From the NCBI RefSeq assembly GCF_907164915.1, contig NC_061863.1, positions 6,068,340 through 6,132,339 on the forward strand: 64,000 bases of DNA, written 5' to 3'. Within the stretch, counting starts at the first letter, position 1. Each line of letters starts with the position of its first letter. A program made the position numbers and the translations under genes. The DNA comes from Impatiens glandulifera. Lineage: Eukaryota > Streptophyta > Magnoliopsida > Ericales > Balsaminaceae. The notes beneath the pieces are model-generated. The model saw nothing but the letters and a program-made list of their open reading frames with translations. It did no database searches and was not told where the DNA came from. This document shows positions 1-11,600 of this stretch, in pieces.

Positions 1-250
1 ACAAAACCGAAGGTTTATTTGAAAACCTTCGGTTTTGTCCTTTGTTTAAAAAAATATGAAAATTTTTTAAGTATGGGAAAGGGTAAAAACCGAAGGTTTA
101 TTTGAAAACCTTCGGTTTTGACCCTTGGTTAAAAAAATCTGAAAATTTTCTAAGTATGGGGAAGGGTAAAAACTGAAGGTTTATTTGAAAACCTTCGGTC
201 TTGACCCTTGGTTAAAAAAATCTGAAATTTTTCTAAGTATGGCGAAGGGT
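1..250. repeat. 83-bp tandem repeat, three copies, each carrying a hairpin
   Basis: Three consecutive units of about 83 bp (1-84, 85-167, 168-250) share almost the same sequence. Each contains an inverted repeat, AACCGAAGGTTT then AAACCTTCGGTT, separated by a few bases, followed by a TAAAAAAATCTGAAA spacer and an AAGTATGGGGAAGGG block. The array probably starts before the window. The hairpin motif is the same class as the CACTA subterminal repeats, so this is most likely part of the transposon. Confidence 0.85.
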
Positions 251-590
251 AAAAACAGAAAGTTTTACTATTAACTCTTGGAATTACTATTTCACAAATT
301 GTTAAATTAATTGTTTTTTTTTGTTGTAATCTAGACTCCTAACTAATATTATCAAGTGTATGTTTTATTTGAAAATTTTAGATTGTGTTTAATGTTAAAG
401 TGTTCAATAATGTGTTTGATCATATAGAGAAGTGTATATGAATGTTTATGTAGGATTATCCTATGTATTTGTGTAATGTTTGATCATATGGATTGGGAAA
501 TGTTTTAAGGATATCAAATGTGTTAAATTAATGTTGTTCAAGGTTATTACAAAGCGAGAAACCAATTAATTTAATAATTTGTCAAGTTGT

Positions 591-800
591 AAAACCGAAA
601 GTTAATTACCTTACTTTCGGAAATATTGATCAAAACCGAGAGTTTTATGATTAACTCTCGGAATTAAACAATTGATCAAAACCGAAAGTTAATCATAAAA
701 CTTTCGGTAATGAAACATCAAAACCGAGAGTTTTATGATTAACTCTCGGAATTAATTAATTGATCAAAACCGAAAGTTAATCATAAAACTTTCGGTAATG
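591..800. repeat. Array of alternating palindromic units (ACCGAAAGTT / ACCGAGAGTT)
   Basis: Five palindromic units of about 28 bp recur every 45 bp or so. They alternate between an ACCGAAAGTT...AACTTTCGG form and an ACCGAGAGTT...AACTCTCGG form. The loops alternate as well: AATCATAA in one type and TTATGATT in the other, so neighbouring units are in opposite orientation. In CACTA elements, arrays like this normally bind the element's own DNA-binding protein. That role is inferred here. Confidence 0.8.
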
Positions 801-1124
801 ACCAATTAAAAAAACAAAACCCGCGACTTTCTTTCTTTCTTTCTTTCTTTCTTCTCTCCCCGATTCCTCTTTCGCGCCGCCCCGATTCCTTTTCCGCGCC
901 GCCCCGCTTCTCTCTCCCCGACCGCTCGATTGAAGACGACGCCGGATTGAAGACGATGCCGCCACCAGCCTGCCGCTTGAAGACCTCGACGACGCTTGAA
1001 GAACTACTGAGTCACCGCGCCGCTTGAAGAATCGCACTGCCGCCGCGCCCGATTGGAATTCTGCCGCCGCCGCTGATTGGAGAATCGCCCAGCCGCCGCC
1101 CCACCGCCCACCACCTGCATCAAA
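801..1124 (+). other. Pyrimidine- and GC-rich leader with TTTC microsatellite and splice donor
   Basis: After a (TTTC)n run at about 828-853 the base composition shifts sharply to GC-rich, with many CGCCGC and CCCGATT motifs. The block ends at CAAAG followed by GTCAGT, a good splice donor, and then a long T-rich intron-like stretch. This looks like an untranslated first exon of the transposon gene at 2536-3434, or captured host sequence. Minus-strand translation gives a Ser/Arg-rich low-complexity peptide that I do not consider a gene. Confidence 0.4.
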
Positions 1125-1980
1125 GGTCAGTTTGATTTATATGTTTAGATTAAAGTTAGTTGTTGGTTAAATTTAGGGTTTGATTTAGGTTAGTTGATAT
1201 AATTTTAGGTTAGTTGATTCATATAGTTTGATTTATCTAATTTGTTAGATATGATGATTATTTGGTTTGATTTGAGTTTGATTTAGGTTAGTTTTAGGTT
1301 TGATTTAGGTTAGATTTTGGTTTGATGAATTTGATTTTAGGTTTGATTTGAGTTTAGTTTGATTTGAGTTTTTATTTAGGTTTTATTTGAGTTTTATTTA
1401 GGTTTGATTTGAGTTTGGTATGAATGTATTTAATTTTAGGTTTGATTTGGATTTGGTATGAATGAATTTGATTTTAGGTTTGATTTGAGTTTGGTTTGAT
1501 TTGAGTTTGATTTAGGTTTGATTTGAGTTTGGTATGAATGAATTTGATTTTAGGTTTGATTTGAGATTGGTTTGATTTGAGTTTGATTTATGTTCGATTT
1601 GAGTTTGGTGTGAATGAAATTGATTTTAGGTTTGATTTGAGATTGGTTTGATTTGAGTTTGATTTAGGTTTGATTTGAGATTGGTTTAATTTGAGTTTGA
1701 TTTAGGTTTGATTTGAGTTGGGTATGAATGTATTTAATTTTAGGTTCAATTTGGATTTGGTAGGAATGAATTTGATTTTAGGTTTGATTTGAGTTTGGTT
1801 TGATTTGAGTTTGATTTAGGTTTGATTTGAGTTTGGTATGAATGTATTTGATTTTAGGTTTGATTTGGATTTTATATTAATTTTGATTAGTTTAAGTTCT
1901 TGTCATTAGGTTTGGATTAGGACCTTCATCCGCCCGCTGCCCGCCCGTCGATCTACATCCGCCGCTCTTTTCTTTCAAGG
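1125..1980. repeat. Degenerate minisatellite of TTAGGTTTGATTTGAG units within an intron-like region
   Basis: From about 1190 to 1870 the sequence is built from short variants of TTAGGTTTGATTTGAG and GTTTGGTATGAATGAATT. A second small GC-rich block (about 1921-1978) ends in TTTCAAG followed by GTTAGT, again donor-like, and is followed by related GTTAGATTT-rich sequence to about 2430. The repeat has no coding potential. It is probably an expanded intron of the transposon gene. Confidence 0.6.
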
Positions 1981-2535
1981 TTAGTTTAATTTTTGATTTA
2001 TGTTAAATTTAGGTTTATGTATGTTAGATTTAGGTTAGATTTTGTCAGATTTATGTTAGATTTTCATGTCAGATTTAGGTTAGATTTAATTTTGATTTAT
2101 GTTAGGTTTGATTTATGTTATATTTTGTTAGATTTAGGTTTGTGAATGAATTGATTATTGTTGATTTAGGTTTGAGTCATGTATTGAATGAATTGATTAT
2201 TATTGTTTGTTTAGGTGAAATTTTAGTTAGAAAATGTTAGATTTAGGTTAGATTTAATTTTGATTTATGTTAGGTTTGTGAATGAATGGATTATTGTTGA
2301 TGTAGGTTAGAGTCATTATTTGAATGAATTGATTATTATTGTTTGTTTAGGTGGAATTTTAGTTAGAAAATGTTAGATTTATGTTGATTTTGGGTTGGAA
2401 AATGTTAGATTATGTTGAATTTTTTTGGAATAATGATAGATTATGTAGCGATTATGTTACAATTATGTAAGCCTAATTATTTTAGACAAATTTAAGTAAA
2501 TAATAATGCGGGTTGTTTTCCATTTTATTAAAAAT

Positions 2536-3434
2536 ATGGAAGTACCCGATAAAAGCTGGATGACCTTACGTCGAGATCATCCAGATTACGAGGAAGGTGT
2601 TGACAAATTCCTCGAGTATGCTGTTAGGAATACATCCCGAACAGTTTTATAATTCAAATAAAAGTTGGTATTAATTAATCTAACTTCATTTTTTATTTCA
2701 AATACAGAAAAAACAGTCGTACAAATATTATTAACAGGAAGAAGCTGAAATTCCCACATCGTACGGGAAGTAGACCGTTTGCACAAATTGAAGAAGAGTT
2801 GGAAGTACATTATTTGTAATAACTTAATCTAAAGATTGTTATTAATTATATAAATCATTTATTTCAACAGGCGATTGAAATGGGACGGGCACCGTCTGTC
2901 ATTGAAGTATTCAAGAGGACCCGTACCCCAAAACCGAAAAAAGAAAACCCAACACCCGTCTCGGACGAACACGTGCAAGAGAAAATTGTAAGTGAATTGA
3001 ATATGCCTAGTTTTTTATTATAGAAATGATACTTTATTTCAATTGTGCAGGTTGAGATGGAGGAGGTTGTTAGTAACGAACCTGGAATATCTGATTTTGA
3101 ATTGACGGAGAGGGTGTTCGGACAACAAAAACACGGGGTAGTGTTCGGAATGGGATCAGGCGTACGGCCCACACACTTTCGTGAGGATCGTCGAAGTGGC
3201 AACAGTTCACAACGAAACAATGAGCGATTGTTAGAAGAGAATCAAATAATGAAGCTCAAGCTGGAGGAACTGGAGAAGAGGGACGAAGAAAGAATGCGCA
3301 CAATTCAACAAATGCAAGCGGAAAAAGAAGAAACAAATGTGAGAATGGAGAGAGAGAAGTTAGAGATGAACGCAAGAATGGAGAAAATCGAATTGTTTAT
3401 GAGGCAACAACCACCTCCCCCCCCCACAAGCTAA
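2536..3434 (+). pseudogene. Broken CACTA transposon gene: Transpos_assoc-like start joined to a Transposase_24 end
   Basis: The first segment (2536-2640) reads MEVPDKSWMTLRRDHPDYEE, like the N-terminal Transpos_assoc domain of CACTA TNP2 proteins. The next (about 2711-2815) contains KFPHRTGSRPFAQIEEELE and the third (about 2871-2987) GRAPSVIEVFKRTRTPK, both typical of the Transposase_24 (Ptta/En/Spm) family. The last exon (from about 3051, after a TGCAG acceptor) contains VFGQQKHGVVFGMGSGVRPT, then a charged coiled-coil (LEENQIMKLKLEELEKRDEE) and a proline-rich tail ending at a stop at 3434. The frames of the first two segments do not join by any GT-AG pair I can find, because a stop follows the first. 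The gene therefore looks like an internal-deletion fusion that is no longer functional. Confidence 0.6.
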
Positions 3435-3658
3435 GGTTGTTTCGATTCAAAACATGTTTTCATTAGTAGTTGTCTCAATTTGAATTTATAACAGATTGTT
3501 CGGATTATTAGTTTGGTTGCAAATTTTGTAATGATAATGATCATTTAATGTGATCGTTTAATGTATGTGTCATTTCTTTTATTATTGATATATTAGTTTG
3601 GATGAACAAGTTTTGGTTGCGAGCAAAATAATCAGCACATTTTTAAAATTTGACAGGA

Positions 3659-3883
3659 AAAAATCGAAAGTAATATTGAAATCTTTCGGTTTTTCTACAA
3701 ATGAAAAACCGAGAGTTTTCTATTAATCTTTCGGTTTTTCCATTTGAAGAAAACCGAGAGTTATTTAGAAAACTCTCGGTTTTCACCGTAGGAGTATAAC
3801 CGAGAGTTTTCATATAATTCTCGTTTTTTCATTTGAAGAAAAACCAAAATATTTCAATATTACTTTCGATTTTTTCACCAGTG
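3659..3883. repeat. CACTA 3' subterminal hairpin array and terminus
   Basis: Four or five copies of AAACCGAGAGTTTTC-type motifs in both orientations lie between 3659 and 3870. The final bases read TTTTTTCACCAGTG on the plus strand, which is the inverted CACTGGTGAAAAAA terminus. The array matches the motif class at 591-800 and closes the element. Confidence 0.7.
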
Positions 3884-4330
3884 AAACACCGTGAATTCAC
3901 TCACCATTAGACAAATTAGTTGTGATAGCAAAACTTTTACAACTTCACATCCCTTCTCAACATAGGCCACCTCATCTTTTATAGTATGCTTCTTTATATT
4001 AAATAGTCTTTTAAAGAAGTATACATTTCCCTTAGCTTTCAACATAGACATATAACTCTCATTGTCTTTACCTTTTTTCATGATGATGTTTACCGCTTGC
4101 AAATATGCATTTCCCATTGTAAATTTATCTATAATATTCCCTATCGGTTTGTTCTATGGACACCACCTCGTACTTCTTTTACCTCAAACTTATCACCATT
4201 CATACCAACAAGAATTACAACTCGACAACTTTTGGAAACCTCACACGAATTTGTCAAGAACCCTCCAAGATTCCAACAAACTCTTAAACTTTATCTCCTC
4301 TCGAACAACCTTGCTCTAACACCACTTGTT
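3875..4330 (-). pseudogene. Unrecognised protein-coding remnant next to the transposon end
   Basis: On the minus strand a continuous frame of about 90 residues runs across 4140-3875, including MGNAYLQAVNIIMKKGKDNE and FFKRLFNIKKHTIKDEVAYV. Upstream (about 4160-4290) another frame reads RVVILVGMNGDKFEVKEVRG. The composition (Lys/Glu-rich, amphipathic) looks like real protein. I do not recognise the family; a faint resemblance to the C-terminal helical domain of plant protein disulfide isomerases is too weak to claim. The frame runs into the transposon terminus at 3883 and stops just inside it, so the original 3' end is missing. Confidence 0.3.
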
Positions 4331-4604
4331 GGGATATTAGGAGATGAAGTATCCATTAATGCACTCATGAGTTTTCTATTGCCATATTCTTAACTCAATC
4401 AATTCTTAGGAAAAGCAAAGGAGTAGCCCCATTGTAAGTCTTTTGCACACTCTTTTTGAATTTGAATTTTGTTTTTTCTATTTAATTCCATGTAGGATTG
4501 ATTTTCTTTAAGTTTGTTGTTTTGATAGATGTTTAGGGTTTTGTTTCTTATTTGTAAATACTATAACCTAATTAAAAAAACAGAAAACCTAAACATAATC
4601 TTTA

Positions 4605-5251
4605 GATCATCTCCAACCCACCTGCAAACCCATCTCCATAATAGGTTTTAGTTCTCCAACCCACCTGCAAACTCAACTGCATTTTGAGTTTTCCTGCAAA
4701 TTCTCTCTCCTCCATACCCAAATTTGCAGGGACACTGTTCACATACTCAAAACTTTTCAAAACTTTCATTTTAGTCCTTTTAGTTTGTTTTTAATTAATT
4801 TACATAATTTATTTATATTTTAATTTGTTTATCTATTTTATTTATTTATATTTTAATTTATTTATATTTTACTTTATTTATATGTTTAATTCATGATAAT
4901 TTTAATTTGTTTATATGATTAATTTATATTTAAATTTGTTTATATTTATATTTTATATTTTTTAAGTATTATAAATTTATAATAATAAACAATATTGTAT
5001 AAATAATTGATTTATAATTAGAATTTAAAAGTAATTAATAAGTTGTTGTAAGTTATGGGTTCAATTTGTAATTTTAGATAAATATATATATATATAATAT
5101 TGAAAAAATTAAAAATTATTATAAAAAGGAATATTCTGAGAATATTCTTTTGAGTTTGAGTTTGGGTTTTTGGGTTGGAGATGAATTACTGTTTGATGAG
5201 ATGTTTACTGCATTTTGGGTTTGAGAATAAGTATTTGGGTTGGAGATGGCC
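4605..5251. mobile_element. Harbinger/Tourist-like MITE with TTA target duplication
   Basis: The left end reads GATCATCTCCAACCCA and the right end, on the minus strand, GGCCATCTCCAACCCA, a 16-bp terminal inverted repeat with few mismatches. TTA flanks both sides (4602-4604 and 5252-5254), the 3-bp target duplication typical of PIF/Harbinger elements. The inside is AT-rich and non-coding, with further CCAACCCA and TGGGTT repeats near the ends. Confidence 0.75.
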
Positions 5252-5254
5252 TTA

Positions 5255-5755
5255 AAACCGAGAGTCCCCTATATACGTAAAATCCAATCAAAAGAGAGCT
5301 CACAGTCAATAAATATTTAAAAGACTTAAAAATAAATTTCATATGAGCTTAATATAACAATTTTATGTTTAAAATGTTTCTGTCAAGTCAAAATTTTAAA
5401 TTAAAACATAAAATTATTACATGATTCACAAATAAGCTAAAATTGAAACCATTCCCGGTCATGTATAATGTGATGAACTTAAAAATAATATCGGCTTGGA
5501 CTTGCATTATTTGTAATATGATTATGTTTAGCTCTGGAATTCTTAAAACTAAAATAAAAAGTCACTTGATTGAAGAAAAAACCTTTGAATTAAAAAAAAA
5601 TCTCTCATTTGTACAGTTTGATTTTTTTAATATTTCATGAAGGATTAGAATTAAAAAATTTAGTTTATATAAATGTTTATTTACATGTTAATATCCATTT
5701 GGAAAGTTTTATGTAATTTGAGATCCATTTGGATCACCAAAACTTAATTGGGTTA
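5255..5755. other. AT-rich spacer
   Basis: I see no convincing gene or repeat boundary here. A 65-codon frame at 5443-5640 has no family resemblance and a composition typical of random AT-rich sequence. Confidence 0.5.
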
Positions 5756-5759
5756 GAAC

Positions 5760-6230
5760 AACATGTATGTAGTTATAGCAACGCTTAGGACCCACATACT
5801 ACACCTGATGCTGACCCAGGACCGAGAGGATGGACCTGATGCTGGTCACATTTCTGCACCTAATGCTTACCGATGACTGAGTGTCGAGGACTGAGACAAT
5901 GACCAAAGACCGAGGACCAAACAGTAAGGACCGATGATCAAAGCTTGTTGCACCCAAAGACCGATGTTTTCCGCATCTGAGGATCCAGGACCAGAGCTCC
6001 TACAACCGTGGCTAACCCAAGACCGAGAGCTCTTACACCCGTGGTTAACCTAGGACCGAGAACTCATGCACTCGTGGCTAACCCATGACCAATGTTGTTT
6101 GCAGCACATGGGACCGCTGTTGTTGACCATGGACCGACGTTAGCTACACCTAAGGACCGAGGACCGACCGAGGGTGCATATTCCGATTGAGCTGTGTTCA
6201 CACCTCGGCTAAAAATTAAGTTTTGGGACC
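5760..6230. repeat. GC-richer tandem relic built on GACCGAGGACCGA motifs
   Basis: This block is clearly less AT-rich than its surroundings. It is dominated by variants of GGACCGAGGACC and by a unit of roughly 48 bp, ACCGAGAGCTC...CGTGGCTAACCCA, repeated three times at about 5990-6090. The same GGACCGAGGAT motif appears inside the solo LTR at 36089-36876. The block is therefore probably a remnant of that retrotransposon family or of a repeat it carries. Confidence 0.5.
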
Positions 6231-6579
6231 GTTGAGGCTAACCATGGTCTTTATGCATATTTTTCATATATTGTGTCTTGTTTAGGCTTTAGGCTTTTAT
6301 TTTGATTTTGTTGACTTTATTTTTATGAACGTTTGTGGCTTATGTGATCCTAAGCTAGCATATAAAATATTTTAAAATATTATAAAGCGTAATTAATTTA
6401 AAAAATGGCTAAAGTTAATTAGTAGGGACCTTAGGGGTTGTGGGACATAGTGCTAAAAAATCTTTTCCCACACGTAACCAAACTCCGAACTCATTTCTTT
6501 TAAATTTTCTATTTTTTTTTATAAATTATGTGACAACTCTCTAGTAATAAGAAAATTAAAATTGAAAAAAATTTAAAAT

Positions 6580-7625
6580 ATGCCTATGACTTACTTTCCA
6601 TTAAATGGGAATGAGTATGATTGATAAAAGTGTAGTGTTTTGATTAAGAGTTTTAATCATTCTTATTATCATTTATTATCATTGATAACGTTTGGATTTA
6701 TAAGAGAGAAGTTATAAATATAATTTTGTTATTAAAATTATGATTAATTTTAATTTTATTAAATTAAAAATATAAAATATTATTATTTTTATAACATAAT
6801 TGTTTAAAATATATAAAATATTTAAGTGACATAATTTAATAAAATATAAACATCTAATATTTTTTCATATTAATTATATTTTTTCAAAATAAAAATACTT
6901 ATAACAAAAAAAAAATATTGAATGTTTCAATTTTTTACTGATTATAAATAAATAATTATTTATTAAATATAAATAATATAAGACAAAGTCTTTCAAATAT
7001 TATATACTTTAAATTAAATATAATATTTTATTTAATAATATATTATAACATGCTATAATTTTTTTAATAATAATTTTTATTAAAATATTTTATATTTAAG
7101 TTTTTAATATTTTTTTATATAAAATTGTTATTTTATTTTTAGTTTTATATTTTAATTAATTTATTTTAATTTTATTATTAATATATAATATTTAAAATTA
7201 ATTATATAAAATTAATTATATAAAATTAATTTATTAATATTAGTTATTGTAATTATTACTAAAATTTTATTTTAAATGATTCTTTAATATTATTTAAATA
7301 ATTGAAATTATTTATTTATAAATAAATAAAATTTATTATTATGCTAATTATAAAATAACGTATAATATAATTATAATATATATATATATGATATTATAAT
7401 TTTAATTATAATTATAAGAGAGAAAATAGGAGAGTGGAGATAATGAGAGAGAAAATGTATATACGGAATGTGATTCATTCTTTCCAATTTAGAGAGGATT
7501 GGATGATTACTGAGTATTAGTGAATCAAATCAATATCCTGGAATCAAAACCACCAACCAAACATCTCATTTCATTCTCTTTCCCATTTCTGAGTAAAAAA
7601 ACCACGTACCAAGCATGCCCTCAAT
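6580..7625. mobile_element. AT-rich MITE-like element, copy 1
   Basis: This stretch of about 1 kb has a very AT-rich core and more complex ends (AATGGGAATGAGTATGATTG on the left, CCACGTACCAAGCATGCCC on the right). The core sequence AATTGTTTAAAATATATAAA near 6799, the segment after it and the right part (GATTCATTC...AATCAAATCAATAT) are shared with 40110-41035. That makes this one of two diverged members of a family. No clear target duplication or transposase was found, so the class is unknown. Confidence 0.45.
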
Positions 7626-8692
7626 CTATTCTAAATTTGTGGGGATAGTAAGTTATGAAATTGTACAAATGCTCATTCTTATAAACTTAAAATTTTTAAA
7701 ATTTAAAAATAAATTCCCAATCACATATGACTTTTTCTAAAAACTCATTTTTAAAAAAAAAGAAATATAGATTGTCCAGAAAAAAAAATCAAATAGACGA
7801 TCACAAGTTTAGTTGATGAAAATCAAAGACAACTTAATTTTCTCACACTTAAAAAATAACAATAAACATTCTAAGTTAAGATCATCATATCTATATATAT
7901 ATATATATATATATACTTGTTAAAGGGAAAATTGTTAAAAGAAACTAAGAAAGGACTTACAAGATGAGGATCATTATCATGATCTTAATTAACCTTTTTG
8001 ATGAATAATTAATATAGCTATTAATTATACATTGAGGGCCATTCAACTTTTATCATTAACCATGTTTACACCCTCTCATTTATTTCAAAAACATCAACAA
8101 GTAGTTAGATAATGTATTGAGCTTATATTGGAAATTAGAATGCATATTTTATTATTTTTTCATAAGAATAATTTTTTAAGGTTAATAGGTTAATAAGTTG
8201 ATAGAGATCATCAATCAACTTTCTTTTTAAACGGATTTATTTTATGGATAAATAACATTACTTCTCATAGTCCCGATCCCCTTAAATTTATTATCCAAGA
8301 TCAGACACTTACTTTTTATTTATCCTAATGGGTTACCAATCAACTTATTGGATACGAATGTTTCAAAAATAACTTATACGATCTTTAAAGTTAAAAAAAA
8401 GTGTAAAAACTCAAAAATAAATGACACAATTATTTTATCTATACTATAAGAAACACATTAATCTTAGTCATACAAGTGACTATAAATGAGGAGAGAATAG
8501 AACACAATCTCATATAACCTCTTATAATACAATAAAGCAATTAGCCACAATATACAAATAGGGCCAATTGTTATTGTTGCAAGAGAATTGAGAAATCATT
8601 CACAAACATAGATTTTTACTATAAGAAACACACTATTCTTAATAATACAATTGGCTATAACAGAATATTCCATACACAAACATAAACTCATA
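7626..8692. other. Spacer downstream of the FAO gene with a short direct repeat
   Basis: The sequence is AT-rich. An imperfect direct repeat, CTATAAGAAACACA followed by a CTTA...ATACAA block, occurs at about 8450-8494 and 8620-8662. The region must contain the 3' untranslated end of the minus-strand FAO gene. No coding sequence was seen. Confidence 0.4.
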
Positions 8693-11600
8693 TCACATGA
8701 TACTTCTCTTCTTTCTCCTTAGCACCTCAAGAACACTTTGAGCCGTACAATAAGCAATGGCTTGTACGGTTACCATAGGATTCACACCTAATGCGGTTGG
8801 AAAAACACTTGTGTCGCCCACATACAACCCTTCCATCTCCCATGTCTCTCCGGTTTGGCTCACGGCCGAGCACGACGGGTCAAGTCCCATGCGACAACTC
8901 CCCATCTGATGAGCCGAACATACCGGGCTCGAGAAACCCTTAACCGCTCTCAAACTCTCTTCCTTCACGAACCTTTCGAACTCGTGAGAGCTCGAGGTTT
9001 TCACGTTCAAAACCCTTCCATCCTTCTCATGGGTCCCAATCTCCTCAGCCCCAGCCGCAGCCAATATCCTCAATACCTTCTCTACTCCTATCCTTAGGCT
9101 CTCTTGATCCGAATCTTCTAAAGAATAACTTATGTTGCTAGGAGATGATATTGAACCGGAACTCTTATCCCTTAGAAGAGCAAACACATGGCCGGTCCTT
9201 GAAAACCGACACATTCGCATCTTGAAGTCGACTCCAGAGGTCCAAGGCATGAGGGCCGAGAACATACCTGGATGCAAAGCTGGAGTTTGTATCACACTCC
9301 CATATCCCGACTTGTTGAAATCCGCAACAACGGTAGACATGGCCGTCATTATCCCACCCTCGTAACTCCTCTTGGAAGGTTCAAACGTGTTTGAGTTTGA
9401 GTTTGGAAAATGACCCCACCCCATCACGACAGGGTGCAAATGTAAGTTCTTGCCAATTTGAGGGTTTTTCAAGCCACTCCTTTTAAGCAATGAAGGAGTA
9501 TTAAGAGCTCCACATGCAACAATAGTCACCTTTGACTCCACCTTATATAGTTCTTTCACTCCATTGTACTTAAACTCAAAGACAACCCCACAAGCCTTAC
9601 CTCTTTGCCATCCCTTATTTTGCTTCTTAACAACTCTTATAGCCTCCGACCGAGGAATGATTACACCATTGCCCGACCTGACTAAATCCACAAGCCAAGT
9701 CTCGGCGGTCCCCTTCTTTTTCCCATCCTTGCATCCGAGGCAACACCAACCGCAATAATGATCCACAACCGAATTTCGAGGGATATTCCTAACGGGATAC
9801 CCTAATTCTTGACACCCTTTCCTTAGAATCGCGTTGTTAAACCCTTCGTTTTCAACACTAGATTGGACTCCCATTTTATCGCAAACAGTTTGGATGGCCT
9901 CCCTATATAATTTGCTTTCAAAAACTTCAAGACCATACTTATCACTCCATTCCTTCATCACATGTTGAGGAGTTGGGATCGAGGCCGACCAATTAACCGT
10001 TGATCCTCCACCAACCGTGGAACCGGCAAGAACCACCATTCCCATGTCATTGGTTGCTAGCAAACCATTTCCTTGGTACATTTGATCCATTGTGTTTCCT
10101 TCAAGAAGAGATAAACCATTCCTAGCGAAATACTTCCCTTTTTCAAGAACCACCACTTTGTAGCCCGCCTTAGCCAATATTCCTGCGATGACTCCCCCTC
10201 CCGAGCCCGAGCCCACCACAACCGCGTCACATTTGATGGTGAAAATCGGCGCGTTCTTGGTTTTGGGACTCGGGAAAGAGACGGGGAATCCTGTTCGACG
10301 GAGGGTTTCGGATACTATTTGGTGGGGTTGCTTAAGGTTTATGATGCCATTGTAAAGAGGTCCGAAGAGATCTTCTTTGTTAATTTGAGCTACTTCTTTT
10401 TCTTCTTCTTCTTCTAGAGGAGATATCATATTTGCTAATGTTGAGGCTGATTTCTTAGGTTTTTGAAACTTGGATTTGAATTCAGGGTCAGGTCCAGTGT
10501 AGCCTATTGCTTCCCATGATTGATTTACATCTTTCTCGTTCACCTATATGTAAATAAAAAAATTAGTGGAATATTATATATATATATATAAGTTTTTTCT
10601 TTCTAAATTATAATTTATTCTCTGAAAAAATTAGATCCGAGACTTCAACTTGTAGCTAATATAAGTTTAGTAATATAAAAAATAAAAACATTTTAAAATT
10701 TGTGAAATAATATATAAATAAGCATAAAAAATAAGTTAACAATAACCATAGAAAAAATAATAATATATATTTTAAATGATTAATGAATAATAAGAAAGGA
10801 GAATTAAACCACACAAATATTATATAAGAGACAAAAACATAAGAATAAAAATACAAACACGACACTTAATAGATTATCGAGTTAATAGAGCATATAAGAT
10901 AATTTTATCTAACCAATCATGACATCATATTTTATGATTTAAATAATAATTATAAATTTTATATATTTGTTAATTTTATAAAAAAAAATCATAATAATTT
11001 TGACGTAAAAAATAATTATTACATAATAAATAAAGTAAAATTAAATACACAGTAATATGAGTTGGGTATAGTTGTGTTTTATGGAACTTTTATTTTTTTA
11101 ATATTTTTACAAATAATATAATAATATATAATATTTTAACGCTAAAATTAAAAAAATGAAAACTTTACTTAGTTTTTTATTATTTTAAAGAGTTCAAAAC
11201 TTAATAAAAATAATTATTTTTTAGGTGGTTATCTTGTAATTACGAGAGATTTTTATGGTGTATTAATTTAGAATTGATTTTAATAATTATCCGAAAAAAG
11301 TAATAAATTTATCGAAAATAATAAAAATTTAGACCATGAATCAAAAATTAATTTTTTCAATGAGATTCTGATAGTGCCACATCATTGATTAACTATTTTG
11401 TTTCTAGAAATTGATAATTTTTAATAATATGTCATTGAAAACAGTTAAATGTATTAACTAACTATTACATTAATTATTATTCTAGTTAGTAGTTAAAATG
11501 ACTAATCCAATATACTTACTTAATGAGCTAAGTGGGGTTATCTGCATTAAACACAACTACTTAATTCACTAATGGGTCCCAATTTCATGACATATATTAA

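Larger units (their letters stand above)
1..3883 (+). mobile_element. CACTA (En/Spm) DNA transposon, 3' portion
   Basis: The segment ends at 3883. Read on the minus strand, its terminus begins CACTGGTGAAAAAATCGAAA, which fits the CACTA terminal inverted repeat pattern. Before this end lies an array of short hairpin repeats of the form ACCGAGAGTT...AACTCTCGGT (about 3659-3870), and the same motif recurs at 1-250 and 591-800. The interior encodes recognisable CACTA protein pieces: a Transpos_assoc-like segment and a Transposase_24 (Ptta/En/Spm) segment. The 5' end lies outside the window, so neither the second terminus nor the 3-bp target duplication can be checked; AAA follows the 3' end. The coding part is broken, so this is probably non-autonomous. 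What is seen: terminus, subterminal repeats and protein similarity. Family assignment follows from CACTA knowledge. Confidence 0.7.

Noticed and set aside
591..800. CRISPR-like regularly spaced repeats
   Set aside because: Units are palindromic, alternate in orientation, the spacers are short and similar, and the context is a plant CACTA transposon.
777..1037. Minus-strand 86-codon Ser/Arg-rich frame
   Set aside because: It is the reverse translation of the TTTC microsatellite and GC-rich leader; low complexity and no family resemblance.
8855..9758. Plus-strand frames inside the FAO gene
   Set aside because: Antisense shadows of the conserved third exon.
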